A stretch of DNA of 64,000 nt, taken from the NCBI RefSeq assembly GCF_017349075.1, contig NZ_JAFMOF010000003.1:806001-870000 (forward strand), written 5' to 3'. A program made the translations under genes and the position numbers. Source of the stretch: Streptomyces triculaminicus. Lineage in GTDB: Bacteria > Actinomycetota > Actinomycetes > Streptomycetales > Streptomycetaceae. The notes below the pieces were generated by a model. The model was not told the DNA's origin, ran no database searches, and saw nothing but the letters and a program-made list of their open reading frames with translations. Within the stretch, counting starts at the first letter, position 1; each line of letters opens with the position of its first letter. Positions 15,569-24,514 of this stretch are shown piece after piece.

Positions 15569-18445
15569 ATGACCGAGACGACGAGCGGCTCCGCGCGAGG
15601 TTCCCGCTCCAAGGGAAACAAGGGCGGCAAGGGGCTGCGGATCGAACGCGTCCACACCACCCCCGGCGTACACCCGTACGACGAGGTGGTCTGGGAGCGT
15701 CGGGACGTCGTCATGACCAACTGGCGCGACGGCTCGATCAACTTCGAGCAGCGTGGCGTCGAGTTCCCCGACTTCTGGTCGGTGAACGCGGTCAACATCG
15801 TCACCAGCAAGTACTTCCGCGGTGCCACCGGCTCCCCTGAGCGTGAGGCCAGCCTCCGCCAGCTGATCGACCGCGTCGTCCTCACCTACCGCAAGGCCGG
15901 TGAGGAGCACGGGTACTTCGCCTCCCCGGCGGACGCCGAGATCTTCGAGCACGAGCTGACCTACGCCCTGCTGCACCAGGTCTTCAGCTTCAACTCGCCG
16001 GTCTGGTTCAACGTCGGCACCAAGCAGCCGCAGCAGGTCTCCGCCTGCTTCATCCTCTCCGTCGACGACTCCATGGAGTCCATCCTCGACTGGTACAAGG
16101 AAGAGGGGATGATCTTCAAGGGCGGTTCCGGCGCCGGCCTTAACCTCTCCCGCATCCGCTCCTCCAAGGAGCTCCTGTCCTCCGGCGGCAACGCCTCCGG
16201 TCCCGTCTCCTTCATGCGCGGCGCCGACGCCTCCGCCGGAACGATCAAGTCGGGCGGCGCCACCCGCCGCGCGGCCAAGATGGTCGTCCTCGACGTCGAC
16301 CACCCCGACGTCGAGGCCTTCATCGACACCAAGGTGAAGGAGGAGGAGAAGGTCCGCGCCCTGCGCGACGCCGGCTTCGACATGGACCTGGGCGGCGACG
16401 ACATCACGTCCGTCCAGTACCAGAACGCCAACAACTCCGTCCGCGTCAACGACGAGTTCATGAAGGCCGTCGAGACCGGCTCGAAGTTCGGGCTGCGCGC
16501 CCGGATGACCGGTGAGGTCATCGAGGAGATCGACGCCAAGGGCCTCTTCCGCAAGATGGCCGAGGCCGCCTGGGCCTGCGCCGACCCGGGCATCCAGTAC
16601 GACGACACGATCAACCACTGGCACACCTCGCCGGAGTCGGGCCGGATCACCGCGTCCAACCCCTGCAGCGAGTACATGCACCTGGACAACTCCTCGTGCA
16701 ACCTCGCCTCCCTCAACCTCATGAAGTTCCTCCGCGACGACAACGGCAACCAGTCGTTCGACGCCGAGCGCTTCGCCAAGGTCGTCGAGCTGGTCATCAC
16801 GGCGATGGACATCTCCATCTGCTTCGCCGACTTCCCGACCGAGAAGATCGGCGAGACCACCCGCGCCTTCCGCCAGCTGGGCATCGGCTACGCCAACCTC
16901 GGCGCCCTGCTCATGGCCACCGGCCACGCCTACGACAGCGACGGCGGCCGCGCCCTGGCCGGCGCGATCACCTCGCTGATGACCGGCACGTCCTACCGGC
17001 GCTCCGCCGAGCTGGCCGCGGTCGTCGGCCCGTACGACGGCTACGCCCGCAACGCCGACGCCCACCAGCGCGTCATGAAGCAGCACGCCGACGCCAACAC
17101 CTCCGCCCGGCGCATGGACGACCTGGACACCCCCGTCTGGGCCGCCGCGACCGAGGCCTGGCAGGACGTGATCCGCCTCGGCGAGAAGAACGGCTTCCGC
17201 AACGCCCAGGCCTCCGTGCTGGCCCCCACCGGCACCATCGGCCTGATGATGGACTGCGACACCACGGGCGTCGAGCCGGACCTGGCGCTGGTGAAGTTCA
17301 AGAAGCTCGTCGGCGGCGGCTCCATGCAGATCGTGAACAACACGGTCCCCAAGGCGCTCAAGCGTCTGGGCTACCAGCCGGAGCAGGTCGAGGCGGTCGT
17401 CGCCCACATCGCCGAGCACGGCAACGTGATCGACGCCCCGGGCCTGAAGCCCGAGCACTACGAGGTCTTCGACTGCGCCATGGGCGAGCGCGCGATCTCC
17501 GCCATGGGCCACGTGCGCATGATGGCCGCCGCGCAGCCGTTCCTCTCGGGCGCGATCTCCAAGACCGTGAACCTGCCCGAGTCGGCCACCGTCGAGGAGG
17601 TCGAGGAGGTCTACTTCGAGGGCTGGAAGATGGGCCTGAAGGCCCTCGCGATCTACCGCGACAACTGCAAGGTCGGCCAGCCGCTCTCCGCCAAGAAGAA
17701 GGAGAAGGAGGAGGCCAAGGCTCCCGTGGCCGCCCCCGCCGTCGCGGAGAAGGTCGTCGAGTACCGCCCGGTCCGCAAGCGCCTCCCCAAGGGCCGCCCG
17801 GGCATCACCACCTCCTTCACGGTGGGTGGCGCCGAGGGCTACATGACCGCCAACTCCTACCCGGACGACGGTCTCGGCGAGGTCTTCCTGAAGATGTCCA
17901 AGCAGGGTTCGACCCTCGCGGGCATGATGGACGCCTTCTCGATCGCCGTGTCGGTGGGCCTGCAGTACGGCGTGCCGCTGGAGACCTACGTCTCGAAGTT
18001 CACCAACATGCGCTTCGAGCCGGCCGGCATGACGGACGACCCGGACGTGCGGATGGCGCAGTCGATCGTCGACTACATCTTCCGCCGCCTGGCGCTCGAC
18101 TTCCTGCCCTTCGAGACCCGCTCCGCCCTGGGCATCCACTCCGCCGAGGAGCGTCAGCGCCACCTGGACACCGGTTCGTACGAGCAGGCCGACGAGGAGG
18201 TCGACGTCGAGGGTCTCGCCCAGTCGGCCCCGCGCCACGTCGAGCCCGCGAAGCCGGAGGTCCCGGCCCAGCCGGCGGCCGCCGCACCGGCCCCCAAGCA
18301 GGTCCACAACTCCACCGAGCTCGTGGAGATGCAGCTGGGCCTGAACGCCGACGCACCGCTGTGCTTCTCCTGCGGCACCAAGATGCGCCGCGCGGGCAGC
18401 TGCTACCTGTGCGAGGGCTGCGGCTCCACCAGCGGCTGCAGCTGA
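15569..18445 (+). CDS. nrdJ: Adenosylcobalamin-dependent (class II) ribonucleotide reductase
   Basis: 958 residues, ATG 15569 with GAGGGAGG just upstream; the in-frame start 21 nt earlier lacks a ribosome site. The RNR barrel shows FKGGSGAGLNLS, the active-site NPCSEY (Asn364, Cys366, Glu368), the first-half thiol in SACFILSV, and PTGTIGLMMDCDTTG. A Lys/Glu/Ala-rich linker (about residues 708-735) and a C-terminal domain follow. The protein ends in a Cys-rich tail (CFSCG...CYLCEGCG...C, from Cys932) that carries reducing equivalents to the active site. It reduces ribonucleotides using B12, independent of oxygen. Confidence 0.97.
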   Translation: MTETTSGSARGSRSKGNKGGKGLRIERVHTTPGVHPYDEVVWERRDVVMTNWRDGSINFEQRGVEFPDFWSVNAVNIVTSKYFRGATGSPEREASLRQLIDRVVLTYRKAGEEHGYFASPADAEIFEHELTYALLHQVFSFNSPVWFNVGTKQPQQVSACFILSVDDSMESILDWYKEEGMIFKGGSGAGLNLSRIRSSKELLSSGGNASGPVSFMRGADASAGTIKSGGATRRAAKMVVLDVDHPDVEAFIDTKVKEEEKVRALRDAGFDMDLGGDDITSVQYQNANNSVRVNDEFMKAVETGSKFGLRARMTGEVIEEIDAKGLFRKMAEAAWACADPGIQYDDTINHWHTSPESGRITASNPCSEYMHLDNSSCNLASLNLMKFLRDDNGNQSFDAERFAKVVELVITAMDISICFADFPTEKIGETTRAFRQLGIGYANLGALLMATGHAYDSDGGRALAGAITSLMTGTSYRRSAELAAVVGPYDGYARNADAHQRVMKQHADANTSARRMDDLDTPVWAAATEAWQDVIRLGEKNGFRNAQASVLAPTGTIGLMMDCDTTGVEPDLALVKFKKLVGGGSMQIVNNTVPKALKRLGYQPEQVEAVVAHIAEHGNVIDAPGLKPEHYEVFDCAMGERAISAMGHVRMMAAAQPFLSGAISKTVNLPESATVEEVEEVYFEGWKMGLKALAIYRDNCKVGQPLSAKKKEKEEAKAPVAAPAVAEKVVEYRPVRKRLPKGRPGITTSFTVGGAEGYMTANSYPDDGLGEVFLKMSKQGSTLAGMMDAFSIAVSVGLQYGVPLETYVSKFTNMRFEPAGMTDDPDVRMAQSIVDYIFRRLALDFLPFETRSALGIHSAEERQRHLDTGSYEQADEEVDVEGLAQSAPRHVEPAKPEVPAQPAAAAPAPKQVHNSTELVEMQLGLNADAPLCFSCGTKMRRAGSCYLCEGCGSTSGCS

Positions 18446-18507
18446 GTGCGAGCCCTGGGCGGGCATGAGAGTTAGGTGCTCGGAGCTTTAGGCGCTCGGA
18501 GCCCGGA

Positions 18508-18539
18508 GTGAGGTGTCGGCGGTTTCGCCGGCACCTCAC
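18508..18539 (+). terminator. Terminator after nrdJ
   Basis: A 14-bp stem with one G-T pair (18508-18521 with 18526-18539) and loop GTTT, followed by TTCTGC. It lies between nrdJ and the convergent merR-type gene. Confidence 0.75.
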
Positions 18540-18603
18540 TTCTGCGTAGGGGGCCCGTGGCTGCCGCGCAGTCGGCGCGGCACTGCCGGCACCGGCCGCG
18601 CGG

Positions 18604-18957
18604 CTATTCGGCGTGCTCGGCTGCCGCGATGGTGCGCTGCAGGGTGACACGAGCCTGCGCGAGTTCGTCCGCCCGCTGATCGAGACGGGTGAGCTGGGCG
18701 CGGAGCTTGTCCAGCACCCCTGGGCAGGGACGCAGCGAGCCGTCCGCGACGGAACAGGGCAGCACCTGCCGGATCAGGCTGGTGGACAGCCCGGCCGCCA
18801 AGAGGGCGCGGATCTGCCGGACTCTCTGCTCGGCGGCGTCGTCGTAGTCGCGGTATCCGTTGGCATGACGGATCGAGGCGAGAAGGCCGACGCTTTCGTA
18901 GTAGCGGAGCAAGCGCTCGCTCGTCCCGGTTCGTTTGGCCAGCTGCCCGATCAGCAC
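18604..18957 (-). CDS. MerR-family transcriptional regulator
   Basis: 117 residues, GTG start at 18957. The N-terminal winged HTH is typical: LLIGQLAKRTGTSERLLRYYE-type recognition region, then ANGYRDYDDAAEQRVRQI. A dimerisation helix ends the protein, with two cysteines in PCSVADGSLRPCPG. This placement resembles redox- or metal-sensing MerR proteins, but the ligand cannot be read. It is divergent from the amidohydrolase gene and shares a dyad operator with it (18974-18994). It probably controls that neighbour and itself. Confidence 0.9.
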   Translation of the reverse strand: MLIGQLAKRTGTSERLLRYYESVGLLASIRHANGYRDYDDAAEQRVRQIRALLAAGLSTSLIRQVLPCSVADGSLRPCPGVLDKLRAQLTRLDQRADELAQARVTLQRTIAAAEHAE

Positions 18958-18973
18958 TGCTTCTCCCCCGAAC

Positions 18974-18994
18974 TTGACCTTGCCATGGTGTCAA
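18974..18994. promoter_or_regulatory. MerR-type operator between divergent genes
   Basis: A 21-bp dyad with arms TTGAC (18974-18978) and GTCAA (18990-18994) around an 11-bp centre. On the plus strand TTGACC can be a -35 with AACGAT (19000-19005) as -10 at an over-long spacer of about 20 bp. Long spacers are the hallmark of MerR-activated promoters. Confidence 0.68.
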
Positions 18995-19059
18995 CCTTCA
19001 ACGATGGGACCGGCGGCGGCATTCCGCCGCCGTCACCGCTCCTGAACAGGGGAAATTCG

Positions 19060-19845
19060 TTGATCATCGACGCGCACAGCCATGTCCACGACCCCGTGCA
19101 CCGTCACATCGCTCTGCTGGACGAGGCGGGAGTCGACCGCGCGGTGCTCTTCGGCACCCGGCCGCACCCCGAGCGGGCCACCGATCCGGCCTCGTTCCGG
19201 CGGGAGATGCGCGTGCTGCACAAGACGGTCAGCGGGCAGTCCGGCGATCTGGACGCCCACCAGGCCGCCCAGCAGGAACTCGCAGCGGCGTGCGCCGCGT
19301 ATCCCGATCGCTTCATCGGCTTCGGCAAGGTCCGCCTGGACCAGTCGGCCGAACAGATCGCGGCGGAGGTCGAGCGGGAGGTCGTCGGCCGGGGTTTTCG
19401 CGGCATCGGTGAGCTGACCCCGCCACCGGACGGGGCCGGTCGGATCGAGCCCGTTCTGCGGGCGGCCGCCGATCACGGCGGGTTGCCGGTCGTCGTGCAC
19501 GGGTTCGCGCCGACCACGGCGGGAGACCTGGCGACTCTCGCCGGACTCGCGCGCCGCCACCCGGCCGTCCCCGTGGTGATCAGCCAACTCGGCGGTCTGA
19601 ACTGGCTGACGGCCATCGAGCTGGCCCGGGAGACCCCGAACCTGTTCCTGGAACTGTCGACGGCCGGCGTCATCTTCGCGGTCCGGCTGGCGATCAACGA
19701 GGTACCCGACCGCACGATGTTCGGCTCGGACGCGCCCTACGGCGACCCGTCCCTCGCCCGGGCCACCGTCGAACGCGTGACCAGGCCGGGCGCGCTGCGT
19801 GATCGCGTCCTCGGCGGCACCCTCGCGGAGCTGCTTGATCTCTGA
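19060..19845 (+). CDS. Amidohydrolase-2 (TIM-barrel metal-dependent hydrolase) family protein
   Basis: 261 residues if translation starts at the TTG at 19060 (CAGGGG upstream). An in-frame ATG at 18985 lies inside the MerR operator, so it is unlikely. Metal-binding signatures of PF04909-type enzymes are present: DAHSHVHD at the N-terminus, VVVHGFAP in the middle, and FGSDAPYGDP near the end. The family contains decarboxylases and hydrolases of small aromatic or lactone substrates; the substrate here is not predictable. A leader hairpin with an 8-bp perfect stem (19012-19031) sits between the promoter and the start. Control by the divergent MerR regulator is inferred. Confidence 0.8.
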   Translation: MIIDAHSHVHDPVHRHIALLDEAGVDRAVLFGTRPHPERATDPASFRREMRVLHKTVSGQSGDLDAHQAAQQELAAACAAYPDRFIGFGKVRLDQSAEQIAAEVEREVVGRGFRGIGELTPPPDGAGRIEPVLRAAADHGGLPVVVHGFAPTTAGDLATLAGLARRHPAVPVVISQLGGLNWLTAIELARETPNLFLELSTAGVIFAVRLAINEVPDRTMFGSDAPYGDPSLARATVERVTRPGALRDRVLGGTLAELLDL

Positions 19846-19967
19846 CCGGGCGTGCGGTCGCGACCGTTCCGACCGCCTTGTTCCGACTGCCCTGTTTCCG
19901 ACCGTCCTCCCGGGTGTACTCCTCGGGTACGTGACCCAGGCCACTGCCGGGGCCGTACGATGGGTCG

Positions 19968-20573
19968 GTGCTGGTCAAGTGGATTCGCTGCACCGTGGTG
20001 GACCGCCGGGGCTTCGAGCGGGGGCAGCGAAAGTGGGCGGGACTCCTGGGCGAGCCCGGATTCCGGGGGCAGGGCGGCGGCTGGAGCAGGGCCCGCCCTG
20101 ACGTCGTCCATCTCTTCGGCTTCTGGGAGAACCGGGCCTTCTACGACTCCTTCATGGCGCGTTCGCACGACAGACTGGCGGCCGCGCAGGTCGGCACGTA
20201 CACGGACATCCAGGTGCGGCTCTTCGAGCATCGCTTCGACGTGAAGGTCGGTTTTCAGCCACAGTTCGCGGACGCGGACGTGGTGCGGTTCGCCCACTGC
20301 CGGATCCGCGAGGAGCGCGTGGAGCACTTCACGCTCATGCAGGAGAAGGTATGGAATCCGGCGATGGCCGGATCCCCGGGAATGCTGCGGGGCGTGTTCG
20401 GGGAGGCGCCGGGTCAGGAGTTCCTGGTGCTGTCCCTGTGGAACTCCGAGGCCGAACACGGCAAGTACCGGGCCGACCGGGTCGAGCGCCTCGGCCTGCG
20501 CGCGCAGACCGAGGCCGATGTCGCGGCGATTACCGGTGACGTGGTGAAGATAGAGCAGTCCTGGACGGTGTGA
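19968..20573 (+). CDS. YdbC-like/DUF4937 family protein
   Basis: 201 residues from the GTG at 19968. TACGAT (19956-19961) lies only 6 nt before it, and GTGACC lies about 18 nt further up, so the mRNA is probably leaderless. The sequence (VKWIRCTVVDRRGF, HLFGFWENRAFYDSFM, FLVLSLWNSEAEHGKY) looks like a duplicated alpha/beta-barrel of the DUF4937 type found across Streptomyces. Trp-rich repeats in the two halves suggest an internal duplication. The function is not known. Confidence 0.75.
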   Translation: MLVKWIRCTVVDRRGFERGQRKWAGLLGEPGFRGQGGGWSRARPDVVHLFGFWENRAFYDSFMARSHDRLAAAQVGTYTDIQVRLFEHRFDVKVGFQPQFADADVVRFAHCRIREERVEHFTLMQEKVWNPAMAGSPGMLRGVFGEAPGQEFLVLSLWNSEAEHGKYRADRVERLGLRAQTEADVAAITGDVVKIEQSWTV

Positions 20574-20681
20574 TCTCCGGGGCGGTCCTCGCCGCCTTCG
20601 AGGACCGTGGCGGGTACGAGGCCGACGCCGCGGGGTCGGGGGCGTGAGGCGCCCGCCCTCCGTTCGAATTAGGGTGGCTGC

Positions 20682-21341
20682 ATGTCACGGCCCCGGCGCA
20701 TCGTCCTCATCCGGCACGGAGAGTCGGAGGGAAACATCGACGACACGGTGTACGAACGGGAGCCGGACCACGCCCTGAGCCTGACGGAGGCCGGCCGCAA
20801 GCAGGCCGAGGAGGCGGGAGTCCGGCTGCGGGAGCTCTTCGGGGACGAGGAGGTCTCCGTCTACGTCTCGCCGTACCGGCGCGCCCACCAGACCCTCCAG
20901 GCGCTGGCGCTCGACCCGCGCCGCATCCGGGTCCGCGAGGAGCCGCGGCTGCGTGAGCAGGACTGGGGAAACTGGCAGGACCGCGACGACGTCCGCCGCC
21001 AGAAGGCCTACCGCGACGCCTACGGCCACTTCTTCTACCGCTTCGCCCAGGGCGAGTCGGGTGCCGATGTGTACGACCGGGTGGGTGCTTTCCTGGAGAG
21101 TCTGTGGCGCAGCTTCGACGACCCCGGCCATCCGCCGAACGTTCTCCTGGTCACCCACGGTCTCACCATGCGGCTGTTCTGCATGAGGTGGCTGCACTGG
21201 AGCGTCGCCGAGTTCGAGTCGCTGTCGAACCCCGGCAACGCCGAGACACGGATGCTGGTGCTCGGGTCGGACGGCCGCTATCACCTTGACCGGCCGTTCG
21301 AGCGCTGGTGCACCCCTGAATCGTATGGCTTCACCGGTTAG
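20682..21341 (+). CDS. Histidine phosphatase (phosphoglycerate mutase superfamily)
   Basis: 219 residues. The nucleophilic RHGES motif is at the N-terminus (Arg11, His12). The second catalytic histidine is in LLVTHGLTMR (His159). YVSPYRRAHQT supplies the phosphate-pocket arginine. The length is that of small histidine phosphatases rather than of glycolytic mutase. TAGGGT (20670-20675) is 6 nt from the ATG, which implies a leaderless transcript. The substrate is unknown. It lies head to tail with an ADP-ribosylglycohydrolase gene 11 nt downstream. Confidence 0.9.
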   Translation: MSRPRRIVLIRHGESEGNIDDTVYEREPDHALSLTEAGRKQAEEAGVRLRELFGDEEVSVYVSPYRRAHQTLQALALDPRRIRVREEPRLREQDWGNWQDRDDVRRQKAYRDAYGHFFYRFAQGESGADVYDRVGAFLESLWRSFDDPGHPPNVLLVTHGLTMRLFCMRWLHWSVAEFESLSNPGNAETRMLVLGSDGRYHLDRPFERWCTPESYGFTG

Positions 21342-21352
21342 AGTTCGCTGCG

Positions 21353-22246
21353 ATGACCGCTGACCGATTCCACCGAGCCCTCGCGAGCCTGCGAGGGCTG
21401 GCCGTGGGTGACGCCCTCGGCTCCCAGTTCTTCGTCCCCGCCAACTATCCGTCGCTCAAGCGCCACGAGCTGCCGCCGGCCCCGTGGCGCTGGACCGACG
21501 ACACCGAGATGGCCTGCTCCGTGCTGGCCGTCCTCGCCGAGCACGGCCGCATCGACCAGGACGCCCTCGCGCGGTCCTTCGCCGAGCGCCACGACTTCGA
21601 CCGCGGCTACGGTCCGGCGGTCAACCGGATGCTGCGCCTGGTCAGGGAGGGCGGCGACTGGCGCGAGCTGGCCGCCGGGCTCTTCAAGGGGCAGGGGTCC
21701 TGGGGCAACGGCGCCGCCATGCGCATCGCCCCGCTGGGCGCCTGGTACGCGGACGACCCCGAGCAGGCGACGCACCAGGCCGAAATCTCCGCCTACACCA
21801 CCCACCAGCACCGCGAGGCCGTGGCCGGGACCATGGCGGTGGCCGCGGCGGCGGCCATCGCGGGAGACCCCTCCCGGACCGTCGCCCCCGAGGCGCTGCT
21901 GGACGGCGTGATCGCGCTGGTGCCCCGCAGCGCGGTCCACGCCGGGCTGCGCCGCGCCCGCGACATGCTCGACTACGCGGACGTGACCACGGTGGCCGCC
22001 GTGCTGGGCTGCGGGCGCCGTACCAGCGCCCATGACACGGTGCCGTTCGCGCTGTGGGCGGCGGCCCGGCATCTCGGCTCGTTCGAGAAGGCGTTCTGGA
22101 CGACGGCGCGGGCCGGCGGTGACGTGGACACCACGTCCGCCATCGCCTGCGGCGTGGTCGCCGCCGCGGAACGGGGCGCTCCGCCGGAGAGCTGGCTGCG
22201 CGACACCGAGGCGCTCCCCGCCTGGCTGCCCGACGGCCCGCGCTGA
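21353..22246 (+). CDS. ADP-ribosylglycohydrolase family protein
   Basis: 297 residues, ATG 21353, with TAGAGT ending 8 nt upstream. DraG-type di-magnesium motifs are complete: GVGDALGSQ-like LAVGDALGS, WTDDTEM, GSWGNGAAMRIAPLG and GGDVDTTSAIACG. Such enzymes remove ADP-ribose from proteins or small molecules; the target here is unknown. The stop of the previous phosphatase gene is 11 nt away, so the two could be cotranscribed as well as separately initiated. Confidence 0.93.
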   Translation: MTADRFHRALASLRGLAVGDALGSQFFVPANYPSLKRHELPPAPWRWTDDTEMACSVLAVLAEHGRIDQDALARSFAERHDFDRGYGPAVNRMLRLVREGGDWRELAAGLFKGQGSWGNGAAMRIAPLGAWYADDPEQATHQAEISAYTTHQHREAVAGTMAVAAAAAIAGDPSRTVAPEALLDGVIALVPRSAVHAGLRRARDMLDYADVTTVAAVLGCGRRTSAHDTVPFALWAAARHLGSFEKAFWTTARAGGDVDTTSAIACGVVAAAERGAPPESWLRDTEALPAWLPDGPR

Positions 22247-22324
22247 CCGGAGGGCGGTCGGGGAACGAGGAGTGGGGCGGGGGGCGGGACAGCCCGGCGC
22301 CAGGGGCGTAACCTTACTGGCGCC

Positions 22325-23026
22325 ATGCCCTACCAACCGCCTACCCACAGCGTCGAGCGCTCTCTCCGAGCGACGACCGGAGCAAAGATCGTCGCCGGTG
22401 TGGACGAGGTCGGCCGAGGGGCCTGGGCCGGTCCGGTCACCGTGTGCGCCGCCGTCACCGGCCTCCGCCGCCCGCCGGAGGGTCTCACCGACTCCAAGCT
22501 GCTGACCCTCAAGCGACGCACCGCTCTCGCCGCGACCCTGGAGAGCTGGGTCACCGCCTACGCCCTCGGCGAAGCCTCCCCGGGGGAGATCGACGAGCTG
22601 GGCATGACGGCGGCGCTGCGGCTGGCCGCGACCCGTGCGCTGGAGGCCCTGCCCGTGCGGCCCGACGCGGTGATCCTCGACGGCAAGCACGACTACCTCG
22701 GTGATCCCTGGAGGGTCCGTACGGTCATCAAGGGCGACCAGTCCTGTGTGGCCGTCGCGGCGGCCTCCGTGATCGCCAAGGTCCGGCGCGACGCGATGAT
22801 GGCGGAACTGGGTGCGGTCCACGCGGACTTCGCATTCGGGGACAACGCCGGATACCCGTCCCCGGTGCACCGCGCCGCTCTGGAGGAACTGGGCCCGACC
22901 CCGTACCACCGGTTGTCCTGGGCCTATTTGGACGCGCTGCCGAAGTGGCAGCATCTCAAGAGGGTGCGCATCACCCCCGACAGCATGGCTTTGGAGGCCG
23001 GTGGCCAGCTCGGCTTCGACTTCTGA
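22325..23026 (+). CDS. rnhB: Ribonuclease HII
   Basis: 233 residues, ATG 22325. Catalytic acidic residues are Asp27 and Glu28 (VDEVGRGAWAGP), Asp119 (VILDGKHDYL) and Asp156 (VRRDAMM). TDSKLL and VAAASVIAKV are further family motifs. It cleaves RNA in RNA-DNA hybrids and starts ribonucleotide excision repair. TAACCT at 22309-22314 ends 10 nt before the ATG. Confidence 0.96.
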   Translation: MPYQPPTHSVERSLRATTGAKIVAGVDEVGRGAWAGPVTVCAAVTGLRRPPEGLTDSKLLTLKRRTALAATLESWVTAYALGEASPGEIDELGMTAALRLAATRALEALPVRPDAVILDGKHDYLGDPWRVRTVIKGDQSCVAVAAASVIAKVRRDAMMAELGAVHADFAFGDNAGYPSPVHRAALEELGPTPYHRLSWAYLDALPKWQHLKRVRITPDSMALEAGGQLGFDF

Positions 23027-23085
23027 GTGGCCCAAAACGCCACCCGCCGACGCGACTCGCACCGGCGTTTGATAAATATCGACTC

Positions 23086-23657
23086 ATGCCTCTCATCCCC
23101 GAGGAGCCTCAGATTCACGAGAGTGTCCCGGGTCCCCGCGCAGTTCCGGCCCCCGGCCGTACCGCGCCGACCCCCGCCCTGTTCCTGGTCCCCGCCCGGC
23201 CCCCGGCCCGGTCCCGCCCCGCGTGGCCCGGTGCCGGCCCCGCCCCGGCCCGCCCCGCGCGGCGGAGCCCACCCCGCAGATCCAGCTGATACCCGCGTCC
23301 GTCGACGGTGCCCTGGACGCTGCGGACGAGGCCGTCGACCTGCTGCTCGACACCGGCCGGGCGCCCAGCGAGGTGCTGGTGCTCACGACCGGCGACGCCC
23401 ACCCGTGGGCGGCGCACGAGCTGTCCTTCGGTGAAGCGTCCTACTGGGCGCAGCACGACGCCGGCGACGACGTCTTCTACGCGGCCGCCGACGCGGAGCG
23501 GGCCCGCCCGCGCCCGGTCGTGGTCGTGGCCGTCAACGGCGGCACGGACGCCGCGGTGGCCGGCGCGCTGCCCGCGGCGATGTCCCGCGCCGGCGCGCTG
23601 CTGATCGTCTGCGGTGACCCCGAGCGGGTCAACACCCTCCTGGCCGCAAGCGTCTGA
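23086..23657 (+). pseudogene. Conserved Streptomyces hypothetical protein, one frame break
   Basis: The ATG at 23086 opens a frame beginning MPLIPEEPQIHES that runs through a Pro/Ala-rich linker and stops at about 23287. The conserved body (IQLIPASVDGALDAADEAVD, SYWAQHDAGDDVFY, GALLIVCGDPERVN) is in the next frame and ends at 23657. To my knowledge both parts form one protein in other Streptomyces, so one base appears to be missing between about 23130 and 23270, within CCGGCCCG-type runs. The joined product would be about 190 residues with no recognised domain or function. It is either a sequencing loss in the GC-rich linker or a genuine frameshift. Confidence 0.65.
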
Positions 23658-23712
23658 CGGGTGGTTCCGGTGGCCGGCCGTCCCGTACGGGGCTGCCCGG
23701 CCGCCGTGTCCC

Positions 23713-24291
23713 TCACCGTGCGGCCGCGCGGCGGTACGCCTCGCTCACCCCGCCGCCGGAACCGGTGCGCGGGGAGGGGAGGACGGGCGAGCGCGGCTGA
23801 CGCCCACTGCGACCCTCGCCGAGGATCCGCCAGCCGGCGGTGGTGAGGGTGATGTACGCGCCGCAGCGCAGCCCGTGCAGGGTGCAGGCGTCGCGCAGTC
23901 CCCACATCCATGCGCCGTCCTCCTCGGTCCAATGGGCCTCGCCCTCGCGGCAGTAGAGCAGGACGGCCGTGCGGACCGGGGACCGTCTGCGCAGGTCGTG
24001 CGGGATGACCCGGCGGAGCTGGGAGAGGAGCGCGTTGCGCAGCTCCCAGCCGTCGGCGGGTCCGGTCCGGCGGACGAAGGAGGCACTCGCCGCGAGTCGT
24101 TCGTCCGGATGGAGGACCGCGACGACCGCCGTGGACGGCGCCGGCAGGTGACGGTCGCACAGGCCGGCGACCACTTCGCGCGGATTGCACAGCAGCGGAA
24201 TGCCGGACGCGGCCCATTCGGCGGGTTCGAGCAGCCTGCCCAGACGGGAAGCGGAATCGGCGGACAGCGGTGGGGCGAAGCCGAGGGCCAT
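23713..24291 (-). CDS. Conserved hypothetical protein
   Basis: 192 residues, ATG at 24291. No recognised domain. The sequence is rich in Arg and Leu, with AVLLYCREGEAHWTEEDGAWMWGLRDA as its most distinctive stretch, and no signal peptide or membrane helix. It converges on the broken hypothetical gene at 23.6 kb and lies downstream of recQ on the same strand, about 220 nt away. Function unknown. Confidence 0.65.
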   Translation of the reverse strand: MALGFAPPLSADSASRLGRLLEPAEWAASGIPLLCNPREVVAGLCDRHLPAPSTAVVAVLHPDERLAASASFVRRTGPADGWELRNALLSQLRRVIPHDLRRRSPVRTAVLLYCREGEAHWTEEDGAWMWGLRDACTLHGLRCGAYITLTTAGWRILGEGRSGRQPRSPVLPSPRTGSGGGVSEAYRRAAAR

Positions 24292-24514
24292 GATTCTCCC
24301 TTCGTCTGCACGCCCACGGCGCGGGGCTGGAGGTCATGCGGGGCGTGTGCCGCGATGGCGGTCCCGGCGGGCCGGCGACGGGCGTGAGCGGGGAGCCGCT
24401 TCGATTCTCCCGGCACCACCGGCCCTGCGGCAACGATCGATTGGCGCCACTGACCGGTATCCGACGGTCACTCCTCCGCATTCCGCCCCGGCCTCGGGCA
24501 CACCCCGCCCCATC

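Noticed and set aside
15467..18466. Very long open frame on the minus strand opposite nrdJ (999 codons).
   Set aside because: Arises from strong codon bias opposite nrdJ; repeats of Leu/Val/Gly/His with no domain, and nrdJ is unmistakable.
18985..19059. ATG at 18985 as start of the amidohydrolase.
   Set aside because: It lies inside the MerR operator and the predicted promoter, so TTG 19060 is favoured.
20570..20647. 26-codon ORF overlapping the stop of the YdbC-like gene.
   Set aside because: No ribosome site, no family resemblance; probably chance.
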